Shown here: positions 22,513-34,334 of the stretch, piece by piece
How the letters are laid out: each line of letters starts with the position of its first letter
Numbering within the stretch: position 1 is the first letter of the stretch
Assembly (NCBI RefSeq): GCF_019279795.1
Contig: NC_056738.1
Span: 399,332,408-399,396,407, forward strand
Direction of reading: 5' to 3'
DNA: 64,000 bases
DNA from: Protopterus annectens
Taxonomy: Eukaryota; Chordata; Ceratodontiformes; Protopteridae
Made by a program: the position numbers and the translations under genes
Notes under the pieces: model-generated
Database searches by the model: none
The model's input: the letters and a program-made list of their open reading frames with translations, nothing else
What the model was told of the DNA's origin: nothing

Positions 22513-24110
22513 TGTTCTTACTTCTTCTTTGGTGGGCTCCTCTTCTTTCATCGTAGGCTGTATCTAGTGCAGCACAGCTTCTGTGAGGTTTTCTTCATTC
22601 AGAAGCTGCTGGAAGTTCTCCTTCCATCTGCCTTTGTTGTCCTGTGGATTGATGAGCAGGTTATTGCTGGCATCCCTTATGAAGGGTGTCTGACTCTTAT
22701 TTATCTTTGTTTTTGCCTTGCAACCTGATGTAGTGTATTTGTACCATCTACTGAGTCACTTTCCAGAAATTGGTAGAGTGTCTCTGATGCCTTGTTCTTT
22801 GCAACTGCAACACCTGTCTTAGCCTCTTTGGTAGCAAACTAGTATTCCTTCCTAGCCTATGCTGTCATTTCTATCTTCCATTTTTTCCTGCTCTCTTCCT
22901 TTATTTTGATGACTTCCTGGACTTCTGCAGTCCACCACCAGCTTTCCTTATGTACCTTATTTTCCTGGCTTGGCCACATATCAGTTCTGTAGTCCTCACA
23001 CATGCTGTTTTGAGGTGCGGACATTCTTCATCTCCACCTATTTCTCCTTCTTGAGGTGCTTGTGCCCTGAGTAATCCCTTGAACTGCTGTGCCTTCTTTG
23101 CAGTCATCTTCCACGTCTTCAGGCTGGTTTATATTGACCTTAGAGCATTCCTTGAGCACTGCTTCCAGATGATTGCAGCAATCAGTGGCTTATGGTGTGG
23201 ACTGACTGCCTCACTGGGGATGACTGCAATCCTTGATTCTACCCCCTACCCTTTCCTTACAAGGAGGAATTCTATCCAAGTTGCATGTTGGCCTCTCTTG
23301 TATGGGATGTGGCTGTCTCTCTTGCTGAACCATGTGTTGGCCACCACCAAGTCACTTGCCAGCCAGAAGTCTAGAATGGCCTTTTCTTCTTCATTGCTGT
23401 TGCCCCACCCAAAGTGGACCCAGGCAGTCCTCATATCCTGTTCTGTCTGTCCTAATGTGTGCATTCAGGTTACCCATTATCAACACTAGATCATGTTAAT
23501 CGGCTTTATCTTATAAATCCTGCAACTGTTGCCTGAATAAACTCTTTTCCTCATTATCACAACCCTGCTCTGGGGCATAGGCTGAGATTATGAATACTGC
23601 CCTATCATTACACTGGAGTCTGATTGTCATGAGTCTGTCACTAATTCTGGTGACATCCCTCACTGTCTACTGAAGTCTCTCCCTCACCACAATTTGCACA
23701 TCAGTTCTAGTCTGTCCTCCTCCTGAGTAGTAGACTCTGGATCCCAAGCCAAGTGGCTTTGCTGCACTACCCTTACACCTTGTCTCCTGGATACCTAGGA
23801 TGTCCAGTCTCCTCCTTACCATTATGTCATCTATTTCCGAGCTGCATCCTTGTCAGTGAACTTACACAGTGTAGTAATTCTTAGTTCATGCTTAGCAGGT
23901 TAATTGGTTTTATGTCCAGCTTTCGCTCAACAGAGCTATCCCAGGTAACCCAAGCTGGACAACTGGACACTGGCTGGCCAATAGCTTATCGACTCAGGGA
24001 TGCTGGGCTTTATTGCTGGCACACACTGGCGTACAGCAGCATATACACCCCTACCACCATTAACATGGGCCCCTGTCATAGGTCAGAATAGGCCAGGTCC
24101 TCAACCTACT
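22513..24110 (-). mobile_element. LINE L, 5' half (APE-type endonuclease and linker)
   Basis: Minus-strand endonuclease landmarks: DDIMVRRRLDILGIQETRCKG (about 23770-23830), VFIISAYAPEQGCDNEEKS (about 23545-23600), LDFWLASDLVVANTWFSKRD (about 23330-23390) and a GQHATWIEFLLVRKG end (about 23246-23290). The linker toward reverse transcriptase ends with IRDASNNLL and PTKEEVRTA near 22520, where the Penelope insertion begins. The first copy-specific 12-mer of the target duplication is at 22513-22524. The reading contains several stops. The 5' end is near 24110 but not sharply defined. Confidence 0.8.
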
Positions 24111-24379
24111 TAATCACCAGCAAATACCAATGCCCATTTGGCGACATTAGTCAATACAACTGAATTACCTACAGCCATATTTTTTTCGCTGCCGAGTGGC
24201 TAACCTTGTTAGTCAGACATATTATCTTTACATATTAACAGGCATTTAGCATCAAGTGAAACTTTTTATTTCATGCAGAAATTTACGAAACTATCAAATG
24301 CTTCTGCATTCTTCTTAATATTTCCTAAATGAAACAGACAGCTACAGGGTCCACAGTTAAATCCACACAGCAGTAACTT

Positions 24380-24500
24380 GAAGTAATGTGAAGTAAAAAT
24401 TCCATGCAATAAATCAACAAAGTACCAACCAAGTGTTTAATGAAGCACTTTTCATCCTGCAGATTCCAAGAACTTCTTCAGATCATTATCACAAACAGAT
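24380..24500 (-). mobile_element. Possible Penelope-like 3' tail
   Basis: In minus-strand sense this holds gatctgaagaagttcttgga, then gaaaagtgcttcattaaac and tgttgatttattg. The order and spacing match the 3' ends of the other two Penelope copies (ctgaagaagctc, then gaaagagc, then caataaacc). No coding part is recognised, so the call rests on the tail alone. Confidence 0.35.
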
Positions 24501-27079
24501 TGCTGAAGGAAGCAGTAGGACTTCAGCCCTGACTGCAAATGAGATGCCTTTATTCAGTTTAGTTACCGTAATTTAAAAACTGTATGCCAGTATTGATGAT
24601 CATGCCCCTGAGACCTTGCACCTGGACTGGATGCAAACTTCACCATGCCCTATGTACACTTCTTTAAAAGAGCTGCATAAGAAGTCTGTTTTTGACAAGG
24701 CATATTTTGAGAGTTAAATGGTGGAGTGAGTTGCATTTCTTTGACTGTTGCACATTATAGAGATGTGCTCTTTGTTGAAATGATGTTCAACAATCTCACT
24801 AAATGTTTCAGCACATGACTCTCATTTAGATGTAATGGCATTTGTAAAGCAAAGTAAGTTATGTAGAAAAACAGCACATAATGCCAGTGCAACAATGGGA
24901 GAAAACCAGAAGATACATCAACAGCACAAAACAAAAAATGTTTAGCTTTCAATGGCTGGGCTGTAGCACTTGTGCTACTTTCCCAGACAACACAGGCAAT
25001 ACCAGTGTAGGTTCTGTATAGTGATCTGAATACTGCATAGGAACATAGGAAAATACTTAGCAAGCACTTAAAGGGGACATTAGGTGCCTAGCCATCCAGA
25101 CTATTAAGCAGACAAGTGTAAAAGTTCTTGCCACCCTTGCCAAGCCTTTAATGCTGTTTACCCCCCAAATCAAGCAAGGCCTTACATAACAAGCCTGTCA
25201 TGTGTCTACCTATTGAGTCACCGAGACTAACCTTAAAAGGCAGCCATATTAATAATGTGTTTAACCTACAGTGGCAACTTCTGCCTTATGCTAGGAATAA
25301 GCAGTGATAGTGTTAAGAAATCCAGTGAGTCTTGTTTATGTTTTGGTGGAGATTTAAGTGTTTATTGTTTGTGTTTGTAAAAGAATTCTTAACCAAATTT
25401 GGCATTTTAGGTCATGCATGCAGAGACTTTTCTACATTGAATGATGGGACCCACATCCAAAATTTGCAAGCATCAGAAAAAAAAGTGTTAGCACAGGGGC
25501 TTGATATACCCTTCTGTGCAAGGTCTCAATATGCACCAGTTAAAGATGTGTACTTTCAAGCACAGGATTTAAGTAAATTCTAAACCACAACAAGTGGAAT
25601 AAGAAAATTAAATTCCATCAGCTTTGAAAGATGTTCTAAGACTCCAAACATTAGTCCTAGACCAGTTTCTGTAATGCTACTCAAGCTCCCTTAAGTTCTT
25701 GTTTCGAACTGTAAGTTGGCTCTTGCAAATTACTGTCTATGAAACAGACACATACTATCCATAAAACAAGCACATTCTCCTCCAGCCTGTTTGACAAGTC
25801 ACTGCAAACACTAAGGAAAAGCATTTTTTGATATAAAACAAACCTTGCAGCATTTCATTTATGAACTGCATGCATGAATATTTTAATATCCAGTGTTTCA
25901 ACAACTACAATTTTTTTTTTGGAATAAATGGGATATACGTTATTTCATCAGTGATCACATAGCAAAGACCAAACTGCCATAAAAAGGTATGCAACAGTAT
26001 TACGCAAAGACGGTAATATGTACTTTTTGCATGGGATTGGGATTTAAAGCAACTCATATGGTCAACACTGCACATAACAGCTTTATTACTCTAACTTCAG
26101 ATCACCACACTAATGGGGAAAGGGAAATTCCCTTTTGTATCCATATACCTAGCTGCAAAATCTTCACCCTTTCTGGGATGGTCATTGAAATAAAATAGGA
26201 CTCCCATTAATAGCTTAGTAAAATCCAGATAAAACACATGCAGTTCTATTAATTTATTCAGTAGCCATGTAAATTGGTTTAAAAAAACATTCTTACTACT
26301 AGAACCTCCCTCCATTTTGTGGTGCTTTCAGTCATGGAGACACAGCCAGCTGATAATTTATTTTCTTTTTTATAATGAAAGTTCAGCAGCACAGGACATA
26401 TCCTACAGGTCTACAAAATTTTCCCAGTGTTTAACAACTGACTTAGCCAGATCATCACAAAGCTCTGTTGGTATCCCATTCCTTTTTAATAATTCAACAT
26501 ATAGGCCATCAAATATTAATTACAATTCAAGTTTTATAGCTCTACTGCCTCAAATTGTCTCTGATCAAATGGGCATAACACAATTTTATTTTACTGGATA
26601 GTAATCTATTTTGTGCGCAGTCCTGACATTTCTTTTTTCAAGACATTCCACTCTTATGATGTCTGGAACTACTGGCTAATTTATCTCATTCTGAGAAATT
26701 TGTTTTCAATATTTTCACACAGTGAACAGGACAGTACCAACACATTTGTGTAATACAGAAAGAATAACAGGAAGAAAAAAATAAACTTATTTGGATAGCA
26801 GTAAACAACCTGAAATGTTCTCCTGTTGTTTTTTTAATGGTCTGATTTTAAAATATATTGTACAGCTGAGAGTTTCAGTTAAAGACCGATTGTGTCATCC
26901 ATTCCCCTCCACAGTCCATTGTTAAATGAAGATAAAGGAGTGACCACTTATTTAGGAAGATAAGCTACTGAATTAGGGGGCACAATTGGTTACTGGAGGT
27001 ATTAGGTGTACAGTGATGGTAAAGTTGAAGAGGAATAGATAACATGTGGCTGTAGAGCTGTTGGCTGAGCTCTAACTCA
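24501..27079. other. Unassigned non-coding sequence
   Basis: No recognisable exon, transposon protein or terminal repeat. The open stretches here (for example 24755-25063 minus and 25332-25583 plus) show no family motif. The region lies downstream of PRDX5 in gene orientation and is probably intergenic. Confidence 0.5.
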
Positions 27080-27366
27080 CCTCTCAACCTCTTAGCACAA
27101 GAAATCTGGACAAACGTGAATAATGGGGGGACAAAGGCCCAAAAATAGGGACAGCTTTTAAATATTGCTCTTACAAACTTAGAAAGTTGAGCTTTCTGAA
27201 AGGTAGGAAGTCTGAATCTCAATGTCTGTCATTATTTTCTGACTTTTGTCCTCAAACATTTGGCAATCATTTGCAAAAAAAAAAATCACAATTTTATGAG
27301 TAACAGGCCAAAAAATGAGGCAAAAATCTGGACATTCTGTGAAAATCTGTACAGTTGAGAGGTATG
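27080..27366. mobile_element. Short inverted-repeat element (hAT-like MITE?), copy 1
   Basis: Starts cctctcaacct and ends agttgagaggtatg, giving short terminal inverted repeats. Internally it shares segments in the same order with 28759-29066: aagaaatctggacaaa, caaaggc.caaaaata, aaacttagaaagtt and ctggacattctg. Flanks ctaactca (27072-27079) and ccaactca (27367-27374) resemble an 8-bp target duplication, which would fit hAT. No transposase. Confidence 0.5.
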
Positions 27367-28758
27367 CCAACTCAGCATTCCTAAGGACATGGCACAGCCT
27401 GACAGGACACTATCTAAAGTGAAATATGTTAAGAAAATACATATCTATGTCTGTTCCTGTTGGGGGAAAAAAGTAGCTAGCAAGTAACATTCTCACTCGA
27501 TTGAGTGTTGGCAGGTTTCTGTTGGCCACTTATGATGTAGCCCACCCCTGAACATTTGTCTTTTTATTTTATACCACTATATTTGCCTTGTTCCCTCTGG
27601 GTGGTAAAACAAAGCAGATAACAGGGATTCTGCAACTCTGCATCTGCTCTCTTCCTTTAGCACTTTTGTGAACCTGCACCCTCAGAAGCTCTGCATTAGG
27701 CTTCTTTTTCACCACTCTGAGGACCACTACATTCCACCATGGACCATCTTTAACTGCACTACATTACCTTTCACACCTGTGTGTCCTACTCCTACATTTA
27801 TTTGTAATTGTATGTTTTCTTTGCCTTCTAAAACATATGAAAAGTTAAGGTTCTGCATCCATTACTGCTCCTGCAATTTCCTTGGAGACCCAAGGCAGTC
27901 TTTTTCTTAAGATTTTATTAACCATACTTTACAGTTTCATAGCTCTTTCTTTTCTTCTTCAGATTACATTTGCTGTACCACAGTCTCTTTTACTTTTCAC
28001 TGCATCCTTGCTTCCCCCCCCCCCCCAAAAAAAAAATCTACATTCAAATCCCATAGCCATCATCCTTATGGGCCCCTCAGTATATCTTGTCTTTTACTGC
28101 CATCATGTGATGGCCATCACAACTCATACAGACACAGAAAACAGCAATCCTGGTCATCACAAAGTGTATTGGTTTACTTATAATTTGTAAGATTGTAGCC
28201 TAGAAATCAGAACTGCCCCTATTCCTGATTACATTACAGCAGTAGATTCTAATTTAGACCACGAACACTGAAAATATTTCTGCCTTGCAGATGCTTATCT
28301 CACTGTCCTCCCATATGACAAGGGGCTATAACATATTACTGTAGCACACTGCTGACCTCTTTCAAACTCCTGTGTTACTTTACCACAAAAGCATCTACTA
28401 AGCATACACTATATTACTTACATGAGTCTGCCCTTTCCTGACAGCCATCTTAATGTATTTCATTTTTTGTTTGTTTTAATGTATTAATTTCATTAAGGAC
28501 AGGTACGGCCACTTGTCAGCCCTTATTTTCAGTACGTCAGATTTCCATAACTTTCATTCAGAGCTTTTATGTATAGCAGAACAGCCACACAATTCAGATA
28601 CCATAAGATTCTACGTCATTCTCCAGCTAAAACATGCGAAACAGATGAGAATGTTGTTATGCAAGGTGCTACTTAAAGACTACAGAATCACAGGGACACT
28701 TCAGTGGCTTTGTAAGGGAAGAGGGACACACAACTCAGATTTAAGAACAAATGGTCAA
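27367..28758. other. Unassigned non-coding sequence
   Basis: About 1.4 kb with a C-run/A-run at 28014-28037 and no recognisable gene or element. Confidence 0.5.
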
Positions 28759-29066
28759 TACCTTTCAACCTCTTAGCTCAAGAAATCTGGACAAAACCAA
28801 AAATAATCAGGGTCTGTGGGGGCAAAGGCTCAAAAATAATGACAGATTTAAATATCGCTGTTATAAACTTAGAAAGTTTCTAGAATAACAGATTTTTCAT
28901 TAGCAAGCATTTCCTGAAGCATATAAAGTCTGAAACTCAATATATCTATCATTATTTGGACTAATTCTCAACAATTCACAGAAAACTACAAACTTTAAGG
29001 AACAGACCAAAAATATGAGAAAAAAAGCTGGACATTCTGCATGATTCTGGACAGGTGAGAGGTATG
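28759..29066. mobile_element. Short inverted-repeat element (hAT-like MITE?), copy 2
   Basis: Direct-orientation relative of 27080-27366. Its left end tacctttcaacct and right end aggtgagaggta are imperfect inverted repeats. Flanking duplications are not convincing for this copy. No coding capacity. Confidence 0.5.
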
Positions 29067-29361
29067 TGCCCAAACAAGATATAAACATAGATTGTGTGAG
29101 TTTGTGTTTAGTCAGGATTAATAATAAAACAAATAAACTGCCTGTTAATATTTCAGTCTGAGGATATGACTATAGGAGGTGAGGCCACAACAGTACATTG
29201 GGTCCTTTTAGTGGCTGGAATTCAAGCAAAGTTATTAGTTTAGTTGACACTTCAACACAGATATGCTACCAGCTACAAGAAAGAGTCAAATTTCATATAC
29301 ATGCAAATATGTTACAACAGTTACTTAAGCTTCAGACACAGCAGTATAGAGATGATGATCC

Positions 29362-29397
29362 TTTATTCTTCCAAAATACATTTTTATTTTATTTATT
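29362..29397 (-). promoter_or_regulatory. PRDX5: Candidate polyadenylation signals of PRDX5
   Basis: Three AATAAA hexamers on the minus strand (29392-29397, 29383-29388, 29362-29367), about 900 bp downstream of the PRDX5 stop codon. A tgctgtgtctg G/T-rich stretch follows at about 29332-29342. No earlier AATAAA was noticed in the presumed 3' UTR. The assignment is inference. Confidence 0.4.
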
Positions 29398-30289
29398 TGC
29401 ATCATTTATTGAAAATTGTTATCAACAATTAACAAAGAATATGCATGTAATATGGTATCAAAGTGCCTTTCTGTCCACATAAAAATCAGAATGCTTAGTT
29501 CTTTTTCAAACAGCAGGTATTTACATGCCTGATGACAAAAGGACTTTAAAACGGCAGCTGGAAAATGCAAGTAGTAGTTACAGTTAAATGTGAGCAACAA
29601 AAAAGTATTTTGTTCACAATCCCTAAAGAGGGATGTGCTTGATTAATTAAGATAAATTAGAGTTAACTCTATGCTTAAAGTAGCCACTGTACACAAATGG
29701 ACAACAGGTTAGAGGCAGTACAGATCATGACACCCTGATAATGCTATTTCTTTTTCCATCTGCACCATTTTCTGTTCAGCACTGCACTCAAGTAAACATT
29801 TTTCAAAATGTCCCTGGAGTACAGTGCCTGAATACTTGTCTGGCCAGGAGCTACACCAGCTGTGAATTACAGAATGGAAGGATTGTTTCAGCAATCCTTC
29901 TAACTAAGCATCTGCAGCTTAAAAAAACAGGAATGGACACAAGCCAGTTTAGGCAGATACTGCTGTGTAGTTATTCAATGTAACAGTTTGGTAATGTATG
30001 TAATCAAGAGAAAATTAGTGTTTGATATCCTTTTCTAGATTAAGTGCAGAAGACCACATGATGATTTTTTTTTTCTAACCAGTGATGATTTTTAAACTCC
30101 AAATGGCTGTATTTTACTTCTACAATACACAATAATGTTAAATGTGGATATGGCCTTCCAAGAAAAAAAAGGGTTAGCTGAAAGCTGCTTCAGTAATATT
30201 TCAAGCTATACCATGGTTTCATTAGTTTAAGTCATGTACAGTACTGCCACTGACACCAAGTCCAGCACCTGTTCTTCAGACCACACTGC
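29398..30289 (-). other. PRDX5: Presumed 3' UTR of PRDX5
   Basis: Sequence between the PRDX5 stop codon and the candidate polyadenylation hexamers. It contains no recognised transposon, unlike most of the window, and no further splice-supported coding segment. The extent is inferred from the hexamers only. Confidence 0.4.
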
Positions 30290-30395
30290 TCAAATCTGGG
30301 ACACAAGATCTTTAGCCAGGCTACAAGTCAGGCCAGTTCCATCAGGTTCAACATTGAGAACTTTAACTACACCATCATCCACCACCATGGAGTAC
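30290..30395 (-). CDS. PRDX5: PRDX5 terminal coding exon (peroxiredoxin 5)
   Basis: Peroxiredoxin 5 is an atypical 2-Cys thioredoxin peroxidase that reduces hydrogen peroxide, alkyl peroxides and peroxynitrite in mitochondria, peroxisomes and cytosol. On the minus strand a polypyrimidine-type acceptor ending in cag (30396-30398) leads into 35 codons and a TGA stop (30290-30292). They include YSMVVDDGVVKVLNVEPDG and TGLTCSLAKDLVSQI. NVEPDGTGLTCSLA is the signature C-terminus of vertebrate PRDX5, and its cysteine is the position of the resolving cysteine (Cys151 in the mature human enzyme). The exon starts in the phase expected for the human last exon, with a G completing an arginine codon. No stop or frameshift interrupts it. 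Upstream exons, with the peroxidatic cysteine, were not found up to 64 kb. A processed pseudogene is unlikely because the homology starts exactly at a splice acceptor. Confidence 0.9.
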
Positions 30396-30677
30396 CTGAA
30401 ATTTAGAAAATATTACCATCAAAACAAGCTCACTATCCTTTCATTGACAGACTGACATAGAAGTAATTTTTTGTCTACAGTGCTACCATTAAGATTTTTT
30501 TCCAAGAACATATCTTGCAGTAAAACCGGCTGCATTTAGTTGTTCAATCAATTTCTATGTGCAACAGCACAACAAATTAGCCTCAGTTGTACTGCAAACT
30601 GACATTACCTACCAACATATTACACCAAAATGTAAGCTGAAAGCTTAAATTTTTACATCACTAGTGATTATTTATGA

Positions 30678-31686
30678 AGTGCAGGCTTCGGAAGTCGGGA
30701 GTGTCAGAAGTATGTAAGAGTGGTACAGGATATGCACGAGGGTAGTGTGACAGCAGTAAGGTCTGCGGTGGGAGTGACAGACGAGTTTAAGGTGGAGGTG
30801 GGATTATATCAAGGATCAGCTCTGAGCCCTTTCTTATTTGCAATGGTGATGGACAGGTTGACAGATGAGATCAAACAGAAGTCCCCGTGGACTATAATGT
30901 TTGCAGATGACATTGTGATCTGTAGTGAGAGTAGGAAACAGGTGGAGGAGACCCTGGAGAGGTGGAGATATGCTCTAGAGCGAACAGGAATGAAGGTCAG
31001 CAGGACTAAGACAGAATATATGTGTGTGAATGAGAGGGAGGATAGAGGAATGGTGAGGATGCAGGGAGTAGAGGTGGCAAAGGTGAATGAGTTTAAGTAC
31101 TTGGGATCAACAGTTCAGAGGAATGGTGAGTGTGGAATAGAGGTGAAGAAGAGAGTAGAGGCAGGATGGAGTGGGTGGAGAAGAGTGTCAGAAGTGATTT
31201 GTGACAGACGAGTACCAGTAAGAGTGAAAGGGAAGGTCTACAAGAGGGTAGTGAGACCAGCTATGTTATATGGGTTGGAGACAGTGGCATTGACAAAAAG
31301 GCAGGAGTCAGAGCTTGACGTGGCAGAGTTGAAGATGTTAAAATTTGCACTGGGTGTGACGAGGATGGACAGGATTAGGAATAAAAGTATATTAGAGGGT
31401 CAGCCCAGGTTGGAAGGTTTAGAGACAAAGCCAGAGAGGCAAGATTACGTTGGTTTGGACATGTGCTGAGGAGGGATGCAGAGTATATTGGGAAAAAGAT
31501 GCTAAGGATGAAGCTGCCAGGTAACAGGAAAAGAGGAAGGCCTAAGATAAGGTTTATGGATGTGGAGGGAGGACATGCAGTTGGTTGGTGTGACAGAGCA
31601 AGATGCAGAGGACAGGAAGAAATGGAAACAGCTGATCTGCTGTGGCGACCCCTAACGGGAGCAGCCGAAAGAAGAAGAAGAAGAGG
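30678..31686 (+). mobile_element. RTE-like LINE, 5'-truncated, in the last PRDX5 intron
   Basis: One open segment of 249 codons (30720-31469) begins inside reverse transcriptase and includes FKVEVGLYQGSALSPFLFA, TIMFADDIVICSES (catalytic FADD), RTKTEYMCVNERE, VNEFKYLGSTVQ and VVRPAMLYGLETVALTKRQE. A shifted continuation has a GRPKIRFMDV end. The 3' end is a short gaagaag tract (about 31665-31685), typical of RTE-type LINEs that end in short tandem repeats. An aggcttc direct repeat at both ends is a weak target-duplication candidate. The endonuclease is missing. It is antisense to PRDX5, about 280 bp upstream of the last exon. The long intact frame suggests moderate age. Confidence 0.85.
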
Positions 31687-32639
31687 CTTCACAAGAAGTC
31701 CACAGATGTACCTGGCTTTGATCACCCAGCTAAAGAAAAATGGCCAAGTGGCACACTTTCACTTAAAGTGAGTGTGTAGAGATAACACACTTTTGCATCC
31801 ACAACCACAGTAGGCTTTCCTTTATATCAGGCATGATGTTACATCAATAAAACAGAATACAATGTACACAAATTATGCAATGTCTTTGCTGTCTCCTATG
31901 AGGTGCACTGTTACAGTAACGCTATGCAGGTGTTGACCATCTAACTACATCTGTGAATACTCACCATGTATAATGGCCTTGTGATTCTTAGCATATCTGT
32001 AGTTCTTTGAGAGGGAATTTTAAACAGAATTCAAATAACTGGATTTCTCTTCTTTTCCTCACTTGTGCTGTAAAAGTCTCAAGAACTCAAGACTGTAAGA
32101 GCTATACTTCCCACAGCCCAAACCAGCAGTCCATTTGCCTTGTTTTTTTAAACACCTTTAACTTCACGTATTTCACTGTGACATGACTGCACATATAGGT
32201 ATACGAAAGCAGACAAACTCTTACATAGAGGTTTCTCTTTCATGCATATTAGGAATTCTTAATTGGTCAGTTTATCATTCCTTAGACTTCTAAAGTTCTG
32301 CCTTCCCTGAAATTTCATTCATCCCTCTAAACATTATTCTGCATGTATTATCCCCACAGATTCCATTTATTTCTATGTAGTTTACTCCTTAGCTTTGATA
32401 AAGACCCCACCGCCAATTTTTTTATCTCCATTTCAACATTTAATAATTCTTATAGATGGTTTAGCTTTTTATTTCCATTTTTTAATCATTGCATTTTTGA
32501 CAACCACAAGCATTAAACTTAGTAGGGTCCTGTTATTCCCAAGCAATTCAGTTCCTATATCCCAACTCAAAAGAATAATTTTCTGAGTTGCAATAATCTT
32601 CTCCCCCAAACTCTGTGACTAAAGGTACCCGGTAGGACA
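31687..32639. other. Unassigned intronic sequence
   Basis: A/T-rich sequence without a recognised exon or element. It lies between the RTE-like and L1-like LINE fragments. Confidence 0.5.
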
Positions 32640-34200
32640 TTTTTAAAATCCCAAAAACATGTTCACAAGTACCCCACTCCCATAAACATGTTCACAAGTA
32701 CCCCACTCTTTCACCTCACACTTCCAACAACTGTGGTCTTCCAGTGGAAATATTCTCTGCAGTCTACTAGGTGTATCATTTCTATGCAAACACTTCCATT
32801 CAATAATAACTAAACCTTTCAGATTGGGTTGCATACTTGGGAGCCATATAAATATTCTCCCAATGCTCCTTTGTATATTGTCTTTTCAGTCTCATTTCTG
32901 GATCTTTTCCAGTCTCTTCTGACTCATTCTTATAGTTATCATGCAATATTTTATATACCCTATTACTTATCTCTTTTAGCCACAACTCCTGTTCTAGCCT
33001 CAACTATAAACCTAAGCAGAGATGCCAGAGATGTAACACTCCCCTATTCCTTTCAATTGCCCATAATCAATCCTTGGTAGGGAAGGCAGTCTTCAACCCA
33101 CAGTCCAAACTTCTGCTTGGCCTCATCCCACTCTATGACCCTTCCTAGTTATTTGTCCCAGAATCCTTGATTTCTTTGTAAAATTTTGCAGAAAATTCCA
33201 TCTCCCTCTTTCTTATTTAATATGCCCCTATTTGCAGTCACCTCTATTGGTAATGTCTCCTCTCTCCACTGTTGTGTTGGTTTAGTTTTCAAACTACCTT
33301 CTGCTAGTTTGTAACGATAACATTCTGCATGGTTGTTGTTGTTATTCTCCTTAATGACCTACAGCTAAAATCCAACTGTACTTATTTCATGAACACCCAT
33401 TTCAACATCAGTTCTTTCTACTATGATTTGCAGTCATCTGCTTGTGTTATATATATAAGCCTTAACTATGTAGCGCTAATGTATCACTTCAAATTGGATA
33501 ATCCTAAACCTCTAGTTCTGTGGAAAGCAATAACTTATCCCACTTAACTCTTGCCTTCTTTCCCTCACAAATAAATTCCTTTGATTCTTCATTAATTATG
33601 ATCCACAGTTTCTACTCTAGTTGATAAAAATATGCTTGCCCTATATTTAGTTTTAAAGGGATCAGAAGCATTTTCAGTGTTTGCACTTTACTAACCATAT
33701 CTAAAGTTAAAAGCTTACAACTTCTCATGTTTTTATCATCTTTTGTTTAGTCACTTCCTACATATCCTTAGCTGCCATAACGAAAGCCTTTTTAATCAAT
33801 ATATCTAAATAATTCATCTTATGTCCCCATAAATATGGGTAATGCTGAAACAAGTCATATATGGGAAAGAGTTTACCACACTATCTTAATATTACTCTGT
33901 ATTTGGTGTTCAGGGCACATAGAAGATTCAGTATTCCTTGAAAATCTTGTTCTTAAGTGGGGCAATTATACTTATCTTCTTGCTCTTATAATCTCTTGAT
34001 GAGTGTAGGAAACATTTACTTTTCAGAGAGTTCCTTATGTGTGGAATACATTTTATGTGGAGATTTTACATCTGTCTAATAGTAGCAGTTTATTCTGAAA
34101 GAGGATAGATAACTTTCTGGGCTCCAAAATTTCCCATTAGCAGGTGAGGTGATATGAGGACTGTGCCTGATGCTGTGTATAACTGTATGAATTTGTGATA
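32640..34200 (-). mobile_element. L1-like LINE fragment (C-terminal ORF2 region)
   Basis: Minus-strand segments match the order of the region after L1 reverse transcriptase: GHKMNYLDILIKKAF (about 33790-33830), FICEGKKARVKWDKLLL (about 33520-33570), LKEISNRVYKILHDNYKNES (about 32930-32980), KEHWENIYM, and EWKCLHRNDTPSRLQRIFPL followed by CWKC (about 32710-32790). These correspond to the wKllhRwy.tP.rL and CWrCg blocks of vertebrate L1/Tx1-type ORF2. Frames are broken throughout. The 5' limit is unclear. Confidence 0.65.
32654..32710. repeat. Short tandem duplication, unit 30 bp
   Basis: aaacatgttcacaagtaccc and the next few bases occur twice in direct succession, without mismatch over 25 bp. 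This suggests a recent slippage event within the L1-like fragment. Confidence 0.85.
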
Positions 34201-34334
34201 TGACCTACAAAGGAGGCCCTGGTCTTAGTGTTAAAATCCGGGCTTTACTACTTCATAAAAGTGTGAAAAGATGACCAAATATCTGCAATATAATGCTTGT
34301 AGATACAGTCATAAGATATACAGACAGTGCAGCA

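Noticed and set aside
24755-25063. Minus-strand 102-codon open frame as a downstream host gene
   Set aside because: Composition and lack of any motif fit chance; no acceptor or donor in agreement with the frame.
30290-30395. PRDX5 exon as part of a processed pseudogene
   Set aside because: Homology begins exactly at a splice acceptor, the frame is intact, and no adjacent upstream coding sequence or poly(A) tract is present.
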